A stretch of 64,000 bases of DNA from Bacteroidales bacterium (GTDB lineage: Bacteria > Bacteroidota > Bacteroidia > Bacteroidales > Bacteroidaceae): assembly GCA_015654535.1 (NCBI GenBank), contig JAATGU010000059.1, forward strand, positions 1-64,000, read 5' to 3'. The position numbers and the translations under genes were made by a program. Below are positions 15,494 through 24,677 of the stretch, in pieces (positions within the stretch are counted from its first letter, which is position 1; every line of letters begins with the position of its first letter). The notes under the pieces were generated by a model that ran no database searches, was not told the origin of the DNA, and worked only from the letters and a program-made list of their open reading frames with translations.

Positions 15494-17089
15494 TTACTTG
15501 CTACTTCTTTTCTTTCTTGATAATGTTTGGATGCACTCTCTGCGGGGAATAATGACAGATACGCCGTGATACTTTATTTCTTCATGGATAATCTGTTTCA
15601 TTTCCTCATAATTTTTTTTCAAAGGAATAACAACTCTGATATGAGCTGGATCAACACCTAGTCCGATGCAGATAGATTCTATCTTGCCTGTTCCGGCAGA
15701 GTCCTGACCACCTGTCATAGCAGTTGTTTCATTGTCGGAAATAACAATAGTGACATCCGCATTCTCATTGACGCAATCTAGTAATCCCGTCATTCCTGAG
15801 TGGGTGAAAGTAGAATCTCCAATTACTGCAACGGAGGGATAAAGTCCTGCGTCGGCGGCCCCTTTTGCCATAGTGATGGATGCTCCCATATCCACACATG
15901 AATCTATGGCATTGAAAGGCGCATTTGCACCTAAAGTGTAACAACCGATATCGCTGAACACTTTATGAGAAGGATAATCTTCCTTTAATACTTCGGTCAA
16001 AGTGGTATACATATCGCGGTGCCCACAGCCTTCGCAAAGTGCGGGTGGGCGCATACTTATGATACTTGGTACATTAAATGTCGCTTTATTTTCTTTTCCT
16101 ATCGCTTTGGCTACGTTATCGGGATTCAATTCTCCGTCACGGGATAGAGTTCCGTCCAGGCGTCCTTTAACTTTAATGCCTATTCCCAGATAACCTTTCA
16201 GCATATTTTCTACGAAAGGTTGTCCGTCTTCCAGCACTAATATTTCTTCGCATTCAGCAACCAACTTTAATAATTGTTTTTTAGGTAGGGGATACTGACC
16301 GATTTTAAGTACAGGATATTCACATTCACCGGCATAGTTCTCCATTAGATAGTTAAAGCCGATACCGCAAGCCACGATACCTAATTTCTTGTTTGCCCCA
16401 TCGATATATTTGTTGTAAGGAGATTCCTCGGACGATTTTACAAAGGCTTCTTGTTTCTCTATCAATGCTTTGTAGCGGTGGCGTGCATTTCCCGGCAAAA
16501 GAATAAACTGGCGGGGAACCTTACTGACAGACATTTCATTCTGAGGCTTGATAGGCTTGTTTTCTACTCCCGAACGGGAGTGCGCCAAGCGTGTAACCAT
16601 CCTCATTAAAATAGGTTCACCTATTTGCTCAGAGAATTCAAACCCATGATAGATCATATCATAAGCTTCTTGCTGATTAGATGGCTCGAACATTGGAATG
16701 AGAGAGAAGTTTCCGTAAAAACGGCTGTCCTGTTCGTTTTGTGAAGAATGCATACTGGGGTCATCGGCAGCCACTACAATTAATCCCCCGTTTACTCCGG
16801 TGATGGCTGAGTTAATAAAGCAATCGGCAGCTACATTCATGCCTACATGCTTCATGCAAACCATGGCGCGCTTGCCGGCAAAAGACATTCCCAAAGCAGT
16901 TTCCATTGCCGTTTTTTCATTGGTACTCCAACGGCTATGGATGTTACGTTCTCGTGCTGTGGAAGATAACTGAATATATTCTGTTATTTCAGTAGAAGGG
17001 GTCCCCGGATAGGCATAAACGCCAGAAAGTCCGGCGTCTATTGCAGCTTGTGCTATGGCTTCATCGCCCAATAAGAGTTGTTTGCTCAT
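15494..17089 (-). CDS. iorA: Indolepyruvate:ferredoxin oxidoreductase, alpha subunit (no ferredoxin domain)
   Basis: The product is 531 residues. The pyrimidine-binding domain is N-terminal (GVYAYPGTPSTEITEYI, WSTNEKTAMETALGMS) and the TPP-binding domain is about 345-520 (LCEGCGHRDMYTTL, then the GDSTFTHSGMTGLLD..SDN TPP motif). Archaeal IorA is about 100 residues longer and ends in two 4Fe-4S clusters; here the protein ends VIIPRRECIQTLSRKKRSSK with no CxxCxxCxxxCP motif. Electrons must therefore leave by another route or via CxxC motifs such as the one in the TPP domain. It has its own -7 box and heads the operon. Confidence 0.95.
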   Translation of the reverse strand: MSKQLLLGDEAIAQAAIDAGLSGVYAYPGTPSTEITEYIQLSSTARERNIHSRWSTNEKTAMETALGMSFAGKRAMVCMKHVGMNVAADCFINSAITGVNGGLIVVAADDPSMHSSQNEQDSRFYGNFSLIPMFEPSNQQEAYDMIYHGFEFSEQIGEPILMRMVTRLAHSRSGVENKPIKPQNEMSVSKVPRQFILLPGNARHRYKALIEKQEAFVKSSEESPYNKYIDGANKKLGIVACGIGFNYLMENYAGECEYPVLKIGQYPLPKKQLLKLVAECEEILVLEDGQPFVENMLKGYLGIGIKVKGRLDGTLSRDGELNPDNVAKAIGKENKATFNVPSIISMRPPALCEGCGHRDMYTTLTEVLKEDYPSHKVFSDIGCYTLGANAPFNAIDSCVDMGASITMAKGAADAGLYPSVAVIGDSTFTHSGMTGLLDCVNENADVTIVISDNETTAMTGGQDSAGTGKIESICIGLGVDPAHIRVVIPLKKNYEEMKQIIHEEIKYHGVSVIIPRRECIQTLSRKKRSSK

Positions 17090-17136
17090 ATCTTTGTATC
17101 TCTTTTAAAAGTGTAATCACAGTTAATAATTGATGG

Positions 17137-17144
17137 CAAAGATA
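17137..17144 (-). promoter_or_regulatory. -7 box for the iorA operon
   Basis: On the minus strand the bases read TATCTTTG, matching TAnnTTTG, 47 bases before the iorA ATG and just after the mltG stop. Confidence 0.55.
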
Positions 17145-17175
17145 GGCAATAATGTAATATTTTAATAGAAAAAGC

Positions 17176-18213
17176 TTAGAAAATCTTCCGTTTGTTCAGT
17201 TCTGCTTGGTATTTTTTAGCATTTGCTTGGTGAGCTTCCCAAGTTGCGGCGAAGTTGTGAGTGCCGGAGAAATCTTCTTTTGCACACATATATATATAGT
17301 TGTGTCTTGTGTAATTTAACACGGCATCCACTCCCTTGATAGAAGGGATTCGGATGGGACCCGGAGGTAATCCCAAGAATTTATAGGTATTATAAGGAGA
17401 ATCTGAACGAAGATATGTGCCCGTGACTCTTTTTAGCGTAAAATCTTGTACGGCAAACTTCACAGTCGGGTCCGCCTGAAGCTTTATCCCTTGATGTAGA
17501 CGGTTGATGTAAAGCCCTGCCACCATAGGCTTTTCGGTATTTGAGTTAGTTTCTTCTTCCACAATGGAAGCGATGGTACATACTTCTGCCGGGGTGAATC
17601 CTATTGCTTTTGCTTTATCCATGCGTTCTTTGTTCCAGAACTGTTTATACTCTTTTTTCATTTTTTTGAAAAGATCGGCAGTGGAAATAGTCCAGTAGAG
17701 CTGGTATGTATTGGGGATAAAGAGGCAGACAATGGTCTGTTTTGTGAAACCAAACTTAGCGCAAAAAGCGGAATCATTGAGCCGGATAGCCACCTCTGCA
17801 GAATCCATCATGAGTTGTTTGCCAATACTTTTAGCCAATTGACCGCTGGTACGGATATCATTAATGGAGAAGTTAAGTGGTTCTTGTTGTCCTCTGGTTA
17901 GTCTGCGGAAAACGCGATAATTTCCATCGTTAGGGCGAATAATGTACCGTCCCGCATGAATATTCTTTGCTTTATCTATATGATTCATCAGCCATCGGAA
18001 TCCTTGCATGCTGCGTGGCTTTCCTGCATGTTCCACTTTCACAGTGATGGAATCCGCAGTATCATCTTTATCAATGTACACGTATGCCGGTTTTTCGTTC
18101 TGAAATTGTGAAGCAAACAGATTGTAATAAACAAAAATTAAGGCAATAAAGAAAATAGAACCTATGCAGATGGCAGCTATAGTCCATTTATTTTGTTTTC
18201 TTATATTCATCAT
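17176..18213 (-). CDS. mltG: Endolytic murein transglycosylase MltG (YceG)
   Basis: The product is 345 residues. One membrane helix lies at about 12-33 (IAAICIGSIFFIALIFVYY), then a LysM-like part and the YceG catalytic domain. ASIVEEETN carries the catalytic glutamate, and LQADPTVKFA, SPYNTYKFLGLPPGPI and FSGTHNFAATWEAH are the conserved substrate-site motifs. It cuts nascent glycan strands in peptidoglycan on the periplasmic face of the inner membrane and releases chains at set length. It is transcribed alone from a -7 box at 18250-18257. MMN gives two possible starts; the second ATG is at 18210. Confidence 0.95.
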   Translation of the reverse strand: MMNIRKQNKWTIAAICIGSIFFIALIFVYYNLFASQFQNEKPAYVYIDKDDTADSITVKVEHAGKPRSMQGFRWLMNHIDKAKNIHAGRYIIRPNDGNYRVFRRLTRGQQEPLNFSINDIRTSGQLAKSIGKQLMMDSAEVAIRLNDSAFCAKFGFTKQTIVCLFIPNTYQLYWTISTADLFKKMKKEYKQFWNKERMDKAKAIGFTPAEVCTIASIVEEETNSNTEKPMVAGLYINRLHQGIKLQADPTVKFAVQDFTLKRVTGTYLRSDSPYNTYKFLGLPPGPIRIPSIKGVDAVLNYTRHNYIYMCAKEDFSGTHNFAATWEAHQANAKKYQAELNKRKIF

Positions 18214-18249
18214 TTTATACGAAATACTTAGTTGTTTTTATTTTCGGCG

Positions 18250-18257
18250 CAAAGATA
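18250..18257 (-). promoter_or_regulatory. -7 box for mltG
   Basis: The minus strand reads TATCTTTG, matching TAnnTTTG, 36 bases before the mltG start. Confidence 0.55.
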
Positions 18258-18423
18258 GTTATTAATCTTTTACGGTGTGCTTAAGCAATCTTATTAATTT
18301 GTTTTATTTTTAAATGTAGAGCTTTTTTATATTAGGTCTAGGTCTAATATATTTTTAGTCTACGCTTTATTTATAGTAGCTTTAGACCTTTGAAAAAAGC
18401 TTTCAAGAGATATTCTATAAGCC

Positions 18424-18570
18424 TCAGGCGGGAGTGGAGTTAACACTCTCAATGCGATTTTCAACATCATCTATAGAGAAATCAGAGATCTGTTTATTAT
18501 CAGTAATAAAATACAGAATGCATTTTAGCGCATACAAACATACTAAGTTTTTTCCTTTTCCGTTAAGTAT
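18424..18570 (-). pseudogene. Orphan C-terminal coding remnant between mltG and the sugar dehydrogenase
   Basis: On the minus strand a frame of 48 codons without a start reads GKGKNLVCLYALKCILYF, then ITDNKQISDFSIDDVENR and IESVNSTPA before TGA. The composition is protein-like rather than random AT-rich sequence, and a stop lies directly upstream. It looks like the last part of a gene whose rest was deleted. I do not recognise the family. Confidence 0.4.
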
Positions 18571-18596
18571 TCAATGTTTTTATCATTTTAAATAGT

Positions 18597-18604
18597 TACA
18601 TTTG
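18597..18604 (+). promoter_or_regulatory. -7 box unusually close to a start codon
   Basis: TACATTTG matches TAnnTTTG but ends 4 bases before the ATG at 18609. If used, transcription would begin at about the start codon and the mRNA would be nearly leaderless. Confidence 0.4.
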
Positions 18605-18608
18605 TCTT

Positions 18609-19892
18609 ATGAAGAATATACAGATAGCTGTCATCGGACTGGGTTATGTAGGCTTACCCTTGGCTCGTCTTTTTGCAACAAAATACCCCGTTATCGGATT
18701 TGACACAAATCTAAATCGGATAGAAGAACTGAATCGCGGTAAGGATTCCACTCTGGAAGTCCCCGACGAGCAGTTACAAGCAGTGCTGACTGGTTCACCT
18801 TCTTCCGCTGCTGGTTTATATTGCACCTCAGACGCTGAATTTCTTCGCGCATGTACCTATTATATTATTGCTGTGCCTACGCCCGTGGACAAAACGAACC
18901 GTCCCGATCTGCATCCACTCCTTTCCGCCAGCGAAACAGTGGGTAAGGTGATAGGACAAAACGATATTGTGATCTATGAATCCACCGTTTCCCCTGGTAT
19001 CACCGAAGACGTTTGCGTCCCAATCGTTGAAAAGTTTTCCGGACTCACGTTCAATCGCGACTTCTTTGCCGGATATTCTCCCGAGCGTATCAATCCGGGC
19101 GACAAGTTACATACGGTGGAAACCATCTTAAAGATAACATCTGGATCAACTCCCCAGACAGCCGACAAAGTGGATCAGCTATATCGTTCTGTCATTGCTG
19201 CGGGAACCTATCTGGCTCCCTCTATTCGGGTGGCTGAAGCTGCCAAAGTAATTGAAAATTCTCAGCGGGATATCAACATCGCTTTTATTAATGAACTGGC
19301 AAAAATATTTAACCGTATGGGGATTGACACCCGCAGTGTTCTTCAGGCGGCAGCTACAAAATGGAACTTTCTCCCTTTTTATCCCGGACTGGTGGGCGGT
19401 CATTGCATTGGAGTAGATCCCTATTATCTGGCGCAACGGGCAAAAGAATACGGCTTTCGTCCGGAAATTATTCTGTCGGGGAGGCGGATGAATGATGGAA
19501 TGGGAGAGTACGTTGCTCAGGAAGTGGTGCGATGCATGATAAAGAAAGAGATCTTGATAAAGCATAGTAAAGTGCTTATTTTGGGCTTCACCTTTAAAGA
19601 AAACTGTCCTGATGTGCGAAATACAAAGGTGATTGATGTGATTCATGAACTTCAGCATTATGATATTAATGTAACCGTCTATGATCCCATTGCCTCTCCT
19701 GTGGATGTAAAACGTGAATATGGCATTGAACTGGTTTCAGAACTACCAATAGATGAATATGATGCAGTGGTGGTTGCGGTGGCACATAAAGAATTTATCT
19801 CTTTGAATATTCGTTCATTAGTTAAAAAAAATGGTATATTATATGATGTAAAAGGCATCTATCCGCTGGAAGTGGTGGACGCGCGCCTTTGA
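18609..19892 (+). CDS. UDP-sugar 6-dehydrogenase of the WecC/TviB/WbpO family
   Basis: The product is 427 residues. The N-terminal Rossmann domain starts [18 protein letters not shown], the central part holds [12 protein letters not shown] and [17 protein letters not shown], the catalytic cysteine is in [16 protein letters not shown], and the C-terminal domain contains [16 protein letters not shown]. The group oxidises UDP-GlcNAc/GalNAc or UDP-ManNAc to the uronate with two NAD for surface polysaccharides. No glycosyltransferase cluster surrounds it, so it acts in trans. The gene is visibly richer in G and C than its neighbours, suggesting acquisition by transfer. The exact sugar cannot be told from sequence alone. 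Confidence 0.9.
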   Translation: MKNIQIAVIGLGYVGLPLARLFATKYPVIGFDTNLNRIEELNRGKDSTLEVPDEQLQAVLTGSPSSAAGLYCTSDAEFLRACTYYIIAVPTPVDKTNRPDLHPLLSASETVGKVIGQNDIVIYESTVSPGITEDVCVPIVEKFSGLTFNRDFFAGYSPERINPGDKLHTVETILKITSGSTPQTADKVDQLYRSVIAAGTYLAPSIRVAEAAKVIENSQRDINIAFINELAKIFNRMGIDTRSVLQAAATKWNFLPFYPGLVGGHCIGVDPYYLAQRAKEYGFRPEIILSGRRMNDGMGEYVAQEVVRCMIKKEILIKHSKVLILGFTFKENCPDVRNTKVIDVIHELQHYDINVTVYDPIASPVDVKREYGIELVSELPIDEYDAVVVAVAHKEFISLNIRSLVKKNGILYDVKGIYPLEVVDARL

Positions 19893-19942
19893 TTTTTTAG
19901 AAAAAAAGAAGCCAAACGCTTTATATATCCGGAATAATGGTG

Positions 19943-19950
19943 TAAATTTG
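19943..19950 (+). promoter_or_regulatory. -7 box for tRNA-Thr
   Basis: TAAATTTG matches TAnnTTTG and lies 20 bases before the tRNA 5' end. Confidence 0.55.
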
Positions 19951-19970
19951 CACTCCGTAAAACGAGAAAT

Positions 19971-20043
19971 GCCGCATTAGCTCAGTTGGTAGAGCGTTTC
20001 ACTCGTAATGAAAAGGTCCCCGGTTCAAGTCCGGGTTGCGGCT
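19971..20043 (+). tRNA. tRNA-Thr (anticodon CGT)
   Basis: The 73-base gene has an acceptor stem GCCGCAT/TTGCGGC (last pair T-T), a D arm GCTCAGTTGGTAGAGC, the anticodon stem TTTCA/TGAAA around CTCGTAA giving CGT, and the T arm CCCGGTTCAAGTCCGGG. It reads ACG. CCA is not encoded. A terminator follows about 30 bases later. Confidence 0.95.
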
Positions 20044-20074
20044 CATTTACAAAAAAAACGGTTATTATGACTCT

Positions 20075-20108
20075 AAAAAAGCTTTGCTGTATTCAGTAAA
20101 GCTTTTTT
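20075..20108 (+). terminator. Terminator after tRNA-Thr
   Basis: AAAAAAGCTTT and AAAGCTTTTTT pair perfectly around a 12-base loop. The A and T runs make it usable in both directions. Confidence 0.85.
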
Positions 20109-20201
20109 ATATTATAGCTCTTCTTTTTTAGCTTCAAGTTAGAACCTTTTTATAGTTTAGTTGTTTAATATCATATCTTAATCACCATTAAAAAATTAAA
20201 T

Positions 20202-20702
20202 ATGGCACATACAAAATTTAAAGGACAACCGGTAAAACTGGTTGGAGAGTTTATTCAAATAAATGATTTGGCTCCTCAATTTCATTTGACAAAAAGTGAT
20301 TTAAGCGATTATTATCTGGATTATGCAAAAGGGAAAAATGTTGTTTTAAATATCTTCCCTAGCTTGGATACAAGTGTTTGTGCAACGTCGGTTCGACATT
20401 TTAATAAAATTGCCGCTCAATTACCTAATACAGTTGTATTAGCAATTTCAAAAGATTTACCATTCGCTCATGGTCGTTTTTGTACTACGGAAGGAATTAC
20501 AAATGTAATACCTTTGTCTGATTTTCGTTCACCAGAATTTGCAAAAGAATATGGTTTGCTAATGGAAGATGGTCCGCTAAAAGGCTTATTGGCTCGGGCG
20601 GTAGTTGTGATTAATACTAAAGGGAAAGTAATATATACAGAGCTTGTTCCTGAGATTACAACAGAACCCAATTATGATGCAGTAATAAAAGTACTTAAGT
20701 AA
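20202..20702 (+). CDS. tpx: Thiol peroxidase (Tpx)
   Basis: The product is 166 residues, the standard length. The peroxidatic cysteine is Cys60 in SLDTSVCATSVR and the resolving cysteine Cys94 in HGRFCTTEGI; both are in the positions of atypical two-cysteine Tpx. It reduces hydroperoxides, with a preference for alkyl peroxides in E. coli, using thioredoxin. There is no signal peptide, so it is cytoplasmic or at most weakly exported. It is a single-gene unit with a shared terminator downstream. Confidence 0.96.
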   Translation: MAHTKFKGQPVKLVGEFIQINDLAPQFHLTKSDLSDYYLDYAKGKNVVLNIFPSLDTSVCATSVRHFNKIAAQLPNTVVLAISKDLPFAHGRFCTTEGITNVIPLSDFRSPEFAKEYGLLMEDGPLKGLLARAVVVINTKGKVIYTELVPEITTEPNYDAVIKVLK

Positions 20703-20720
20703 TAGTGTTCTATCTAAAAT

Positions 20721-20757
20721 ATAAATCCGGTCTAAGATCTTCTTAAACCGGATTTAT
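20721..20757. terminator. Bidirectional terminator between tpx and dedA
   Basis: ATAAATCCGGT and ACCGGATTTAT form a perfect 11-bp stem. It lies between the convergent tpx and dedA-like genes and can serve both. Confidence 0.85.
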
Positions 20758-20775
20758 TATATGTGTAACGGGCTG

Positions 20776-21408
20776 TTATTTACTCTTCTTTGAACTTTTG
20801 TATACTAAGTAAGCAACAAGTAATGCACCTGCTGCAATAAAAATATATCCTAATTCATGACTGTATTCTGTAACCTTATTCAATAATTGATCTTCTGGAA
20901 CCACAGATTCTAGATAATAACCTATTGCGGCAAGAATGCTATTCCATAATCCAGCTCCTAAGGTTGTATAGAGTAGAAATGTAGAAAGTTTCATGCGTGC
21001 AAGTCCTGCCGGAATAGAAATTAAGTGGCGGACAGCTGGGATTAATCTTCCAATAAATGTGGACATTGCGCCATGCTGATCAAAATACGCCTCGGCATGT
21101 TCTAGTTTCCCTTGAGTGAGCAAGCACATATGTCCAAAACGGCTGTTAGCCAATTTATATATAATTGGCCGGCCCACTAATTTAGCAAGAGAGTAATTAA
21201 TATAGGCTCCAATATTAGCTCCGACGGTTGCGAAAAAAACTACTAAATAAATATTTAATTCATTTCCGGCTGCGGCCTTATAAGCGGCTGGAGGGACAAT
21301 AATCTCAGAAGGTAAAGGAATAAATGAGCTTTCAATTGCCATTAATAAAGTGATTGTCCAGTAATTAAGGTTATCTAAGCACCATTGTATAAAAGCTACA
21401 GATTCCAT
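20776..21408 (-). CDS. DedA family membrane protein
   Basis: The product is 210 residues with about five hydrophobic segments. Family motifs are IESSFIPLPSEIIVPPA near the N-terminus and TFIGRLIPAVRHLISIPAG in the middle, the latter carrying the conserved G-R-x-x-P-x-x-R. DedA proteins sit in the inner membrane; recent work on relatives links them to undecaprenyl-phosphate or phospholipid flipping. It is the last gene of a glnS-TPR-dedA unit, 29 bases after the TPR gene. Confidence 0.9.
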   Translation of the reverse strand: MESVAFIQWCLDNLNYWTITLLMAIESSFIPLPSEIIVPPAAYKAAAGNELNIYLVVFFATVGANIGAYINYSLAKLVGRPIIYKLANSRFGHMCLLTQGKLEHAEAYFDQHGAMSTFIGRLIPAVRHLISIPAGLARMKLSTFLLYTTLGAGLWNSILAAIGYYLESVVPEDQLLNKVTEYSHELGYIFIAAGALLVAYLVYKSSKKSK

Positions 21409-21437
21409 AATTCTTTTAATATTTTCATTTTATTTTA

Positions 21438-22898
21438 TTAATTAAAGTCGGACTTATGTATATCTATTTTCCCATCTTTTTCAATTTTATTTTCCATATC
21501 GAGAATTAATTGATTAAGATCTTTTGATTCGCCCAACAGGTCGTTTTGTTCATTGAGAAAATTACCTGGATCTTGCTTTGCTGCTTTATTAAAATAGAAT
21601 TTGAAATCTTCTAAATGTCCCATTGCTGCACTTATATATGCCATTGATATATAACAACTTTCATATCCGGGAGAATAAAAATCTACTTTTTTATAGCAAT
21701 TTAAAGCTAATTCATATTCTTCATTTTCAAAATAGATAGCACCCATTTCTGCGTATGTTTCGGGATCTTCCGGGTTTAACTTCAGTGCTTCTTCAAAACA
21801 TTTTGCAGCTTCCTCTGGCTTTTTATGATTTAAGTATATTCGCCCTTTACTCAAGTATAAATTGGCAGACAATTTATCTTCTTCTATCGCCAAGTCTATG
21901 TAATGTATCGCTTCTTCTAAAGATCCAAGTTTATCATAACAGGATGATAAGTAAGAATATACATCTGTTTTTTCAGGTGCTAATTCTTGAGTAGACTTTA
22001 AAGCTTTCTTTAATTCCTGAATGCAATTATCATATTGCTTGAGGTTAAAGTAGCATAATCCTATAAAGAATACAGACATTCCTGATTCAGGATCTAATTG
22101 TTCGTATTTCTGATAAAATTCGCAAGACTTTTCGTAATTTTCCAACTTGAAATAGCAATGAGCGCTCATTAGTATGGCACCCAGATGTTCCTTGTCAATA
22201 GTCAAAACAAAATCATAAGCTTCTAGCGCTTTGTCGAATTTGTCTATACTAAAATATAATTTCCCCGATTCGTACCAATATTCGGTAGAATAAGGATCTT
22301 CATCCAATAATTTGTTGTAAAGATCAATTGCTTTGTCTAATTGATTGCACTGACTATAACAATCGGCTAAATTGACACGTACCTCACTGTTATCAGGATC
22401 TAATTTTAATGCTTTTTCGAACCATGGCATAGCCTTTTCTGGAAGTTCAGAATCCATATAAAGATAAGCTGCATCCTCAAAAAAATCACTGTCATCGTCT
22501 TCATCCTGATTACTCATTCCTTGTAAAAGAGCATCCGCTTTTTCTATCTTGCCTTCCAAAAGAAATATTTCTGCTTTAAGTAACTTTACATCGCGATCAT
22601 ATCTTTCAGAAATAGAAAAAGCTATTTCTTTAGCTTTTTCTATTTCTTTCAGATCAATAAATATATGTGCTTTAATAACTAAAATCTCTGTATTTCCCGG
22701 ATGAATGGATAGTGCATAATCTATTACCTCAAAAGCATCATCGTACTGTTGAGAAGTTGCGTAGAATTCTGCAAAATCAGCTAATTGATCTGAATCAAAA
22801 TAGCCTGTTGCATTTTTAGTTTTCATCTCTTCATATTGAGCAAGTGATTGCATAAATTCATTATCTTGCTCATTATTAGAAGGAGAATAATTACTCAT
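21438..22898 (-). CDS. Cytoplasmic tetratricopeptide-repeat protein
   Basis: The product is 486 residues, acidic and without a signal peptide. About ten TPR units span residues 40-450 (for example PEKAMPWFEKALKLDPDNSE and PEEAAKCFEEALKLNPEDPE). There is no enzymatic domain. It lies 20 bases after glnS and before the DedA gene, probably in one transcript. TPR arrays mediate protein contacts; the partner is unknown. Confidence 0.85.
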   Translation of the reverse strand: MSNYSPSNNEQDNEFMQSLAQYEEMKTKNATGYFDSDQLADFAEFYATSQQYDDAFEVIDYALSIHPGNTEILVIKAHIFIDLKEIEKAKEIAFSISERYDRDVKLLKAEIFLLEGKIEKADALLQGMSNQDEDDDSDFFEDAAYLYMDSELPEKAMPWFEKALKLDPDNSEVRVNLADCYSQCNQLDKAIDLYNKLLDEDPYSTEYWYESGKLYFSIDKFDKALEAYDFVLTIDKEHLGAILMSAHCYFKLENYEKSCEFYQKYEQLDPESGMSVFFIGLCYFNLKQYDNCIQELKKALKSTQELAPEKTDVYSYLSSCYDKLGSLEEAIHYIDLAIEEDKLSANLYLSKGRIYLNHKKPEEAAKCFEEALKLNPEDPETYAEMGAIYFENEEYELALNCYKKVDFYSPGYESCYISMAYISAAMGHLEDFKFYFNKAAKQDPGNFLNEQNDLLGESKDLNQLILDMENKIEKDGKIDIHKSDFN

Positions 22899-22918
22899 AT
22901 TATTGTCTTTTCTATTAT

Positions 22919-24619
22919 TTATTTATTAATCTTACTCCATGTATCTTTTAGTCCTATTGTTCGGTTAAAGATTAATTTATCTGGAGCTGAATTTTTATCT
23001 AGATTGAAATAACCAATCCGTTGGAATTGTAAATAATCCAAAGGCTTCATTTCTGTCAGATATTTTTCTACCATACAATTGGTAAGTACTTTTAGAGAAT
23101 CCGGATTTAAAAGTTCACGGAAATTCCCGTCCTGCTCTTCTAGAGTTGGATTCTCAACTTTGAACAAGCGGTCATATAAGCGTACTTCAGCTGGAAGGCT
23201 GTGTGCTACGCTTACCCAATGAAGAGTGCCTTTTACTTTACGGTTACTTTCGGGCATACCGCTTTTGGTGTTTGGATCATATTCACAGTATACCTCTTCA
23301 ATATCTCCTTCGGCATTCTTTTTACAGCCGGTACATTTTACGATATAAGCATTTTTCAAACGAACTTCCTGCCCAGGTGTCATGCGGAAATACTTTTTAG
23401 GAGCATCTTCCATGAAATCTTCCCGCTCAATATAAAGTTCACGGCTGAATTCTATGATGTGTGATGCTGAATTATGATCTTCCGGATTGTTGATTGCATC
23501 CATTTTTTCTACTTTCCCTTCAGGGTAGTTTGTGATGATACACTTTACCGGATTGATTACTGCCGACACACGGGTGGCGCGTGAATTGAGGTCTTCCCGA
23601 ACTACTGATTCCAGCAATGAAACGTCAATAATACCGTCATATTTGGTATAACCAATTTTATCAATAAATTTATGAATAGACTCTGGTGAATAGCCACGTC
23701 GACGATACCCACAAAGAGTAGGCATGCGAGGATCATCCCATCCGTTTACCAATCCGTCTTTTACCAATGTAAGAAGTTTTCGCTTACTCATTACTGTATA
23801 GGTAAGGTTCAAGCGATTGAACTCCATTTGTCGGGGTTGATACTTGTCACTCTCTTTGATAAGTTCAATAAAATAGTTGTATAATGGACGATGTACTTCA
23901 AATTCCAATGTACAAATGGAGTGAGTCACCCCTTCAATATAGTCGGACTGACCGTGCGCAAAGTCATACATAGGGTAAGCTTTCCAAGTTGTCCCTGTAC
24001 GGTGATGCGAATGATTGATGATGCGGTACATTATAGGATCACGAAAGTGCATGTTAGGGTTTGCCATATCAATTTTGGCACGGAGAACCATCGCACCTTC
24101 GGCTATTTCTCCTGTATTCATTCTTTGGAAAAGGTCCAGATTCTCTTGAATAGGGCGTTCTCTGTATGGGCTATTTATTCCAGCTTGGGTAGGAGTTCCT
24201 TTTTGTTTAGCTATCTCTTCCGCTGATTGTTCGTCTATATATGCTTTTCCTTCTTTAATGATTTTTATGGCAAAGTCCCATAACTGTTGAAAGTAGTCAG
24301 AGGCATAGTAAATGTTTCCCCATTTGTAGCCCAGCCACTCAATATCTTCTTTAATAGCATCTACATATTCCACATCTTCTTTTACGGGATTAGTATCATC
24401 GAAACGAAGATTACAAACTCCGTTGTACTTTTGAGCAATACCAAAGTCGATGCAGACTGCTTTTGCATGACCTATGTGTAGGTAGCCATTGGGCTCCGGG
24501 GGAAATCGAGTTTGTATTTTTCCTCCGTTTTTCCCTTCACTCAAATCTTTTTCTACAGCGATTTCAATAAAGTTTAAACTTTTCTTTTCGCCTTCTTCTT
24601 CTATTTTAATATCTGTCAT
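22919..24619 (-). CDS. glnS: Glutaminyl-tRNA synthetase
   Basis: The product is 566 residues. Class I signatures are present: TRFPPEPNGYLHIGHAKA holds the HIGH motif and YTVMSKRKLLTLV the KMSKS-like motif. FRDPIMYRI and GTTWKAYPMYDFAHGQSDYI belong to the catalytic core, and the C-terminal half (from about 345) is the two-barrel anticodon-binding region. It charges tRNA-Gln directly, so Gln-tRNA need not come from transamidation. The minus-strand -7 box is TACTTTTG at 24649-24656. Confidence 0.98.
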   Translation of the reverse strand: MTDIKIEEEGEKKSLNFIEIAVEKDLSEGKNGGKIQTRFPPEPNGYLHIGHAKAVCIDFGIAQKYNGVCNLRFDDTNPVKEDVEYVDAIKEDIEWLGYKWGNIYYASDYFQQLWDFAIKIIKEGKAYIDEQSAEEIAKQKGTPTQAGINSPYRERPIQENLDLFQRMNTGEIAEGAMVLRAKIDMANPNMHFRDPIMYRIINHSHHRTGTTWKAYPMYDFAHGQSDYIEGVTHSICTLEFEVHRPLYNYFIELIKESDKYQPRQMEFNRLNLTYTVMSKRKLLTLVKDGLVNGWDDPRMPTLCGYRRRGYSPESIHKFIDKIGYTKYDGIIDVSLLESVVREDLNSRATRVSAVINPVKCIITNYPEGKVEKMDAINNPEDHNSASHIIEFSRELYIEREDFMEDAPKKYFRMTPGQEVRLKNAYIVKCTGCKKNAEGDIEEVYCEYDPNTKSGMPESNRKVKGTLHWVSVAHSLPAEVRLYDRLFKVENPTLEEQDGNFRELLNPDSLKVLTNCMVEKYLTEMKPLDYLQFQRIGYFNLDKNSAPDKLIFNRTIGLKDTWSKINK

Positions 24620-24648
24620 AGTGGTACGTAATTACACAGTTAGAACTG

Positions 24649-24656
24649 CAAAAGTA
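24649..24656 (-). promoter_or_regulatory. -7 box for glnS
   Basis: The minus strand reads TACTTTTG, matching TAnnTTTG, 29 bases before the glnS start. Confidence 0.55.
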
Positions 24657-24677
24657 GTTATTCTTTTTTGTATAACC

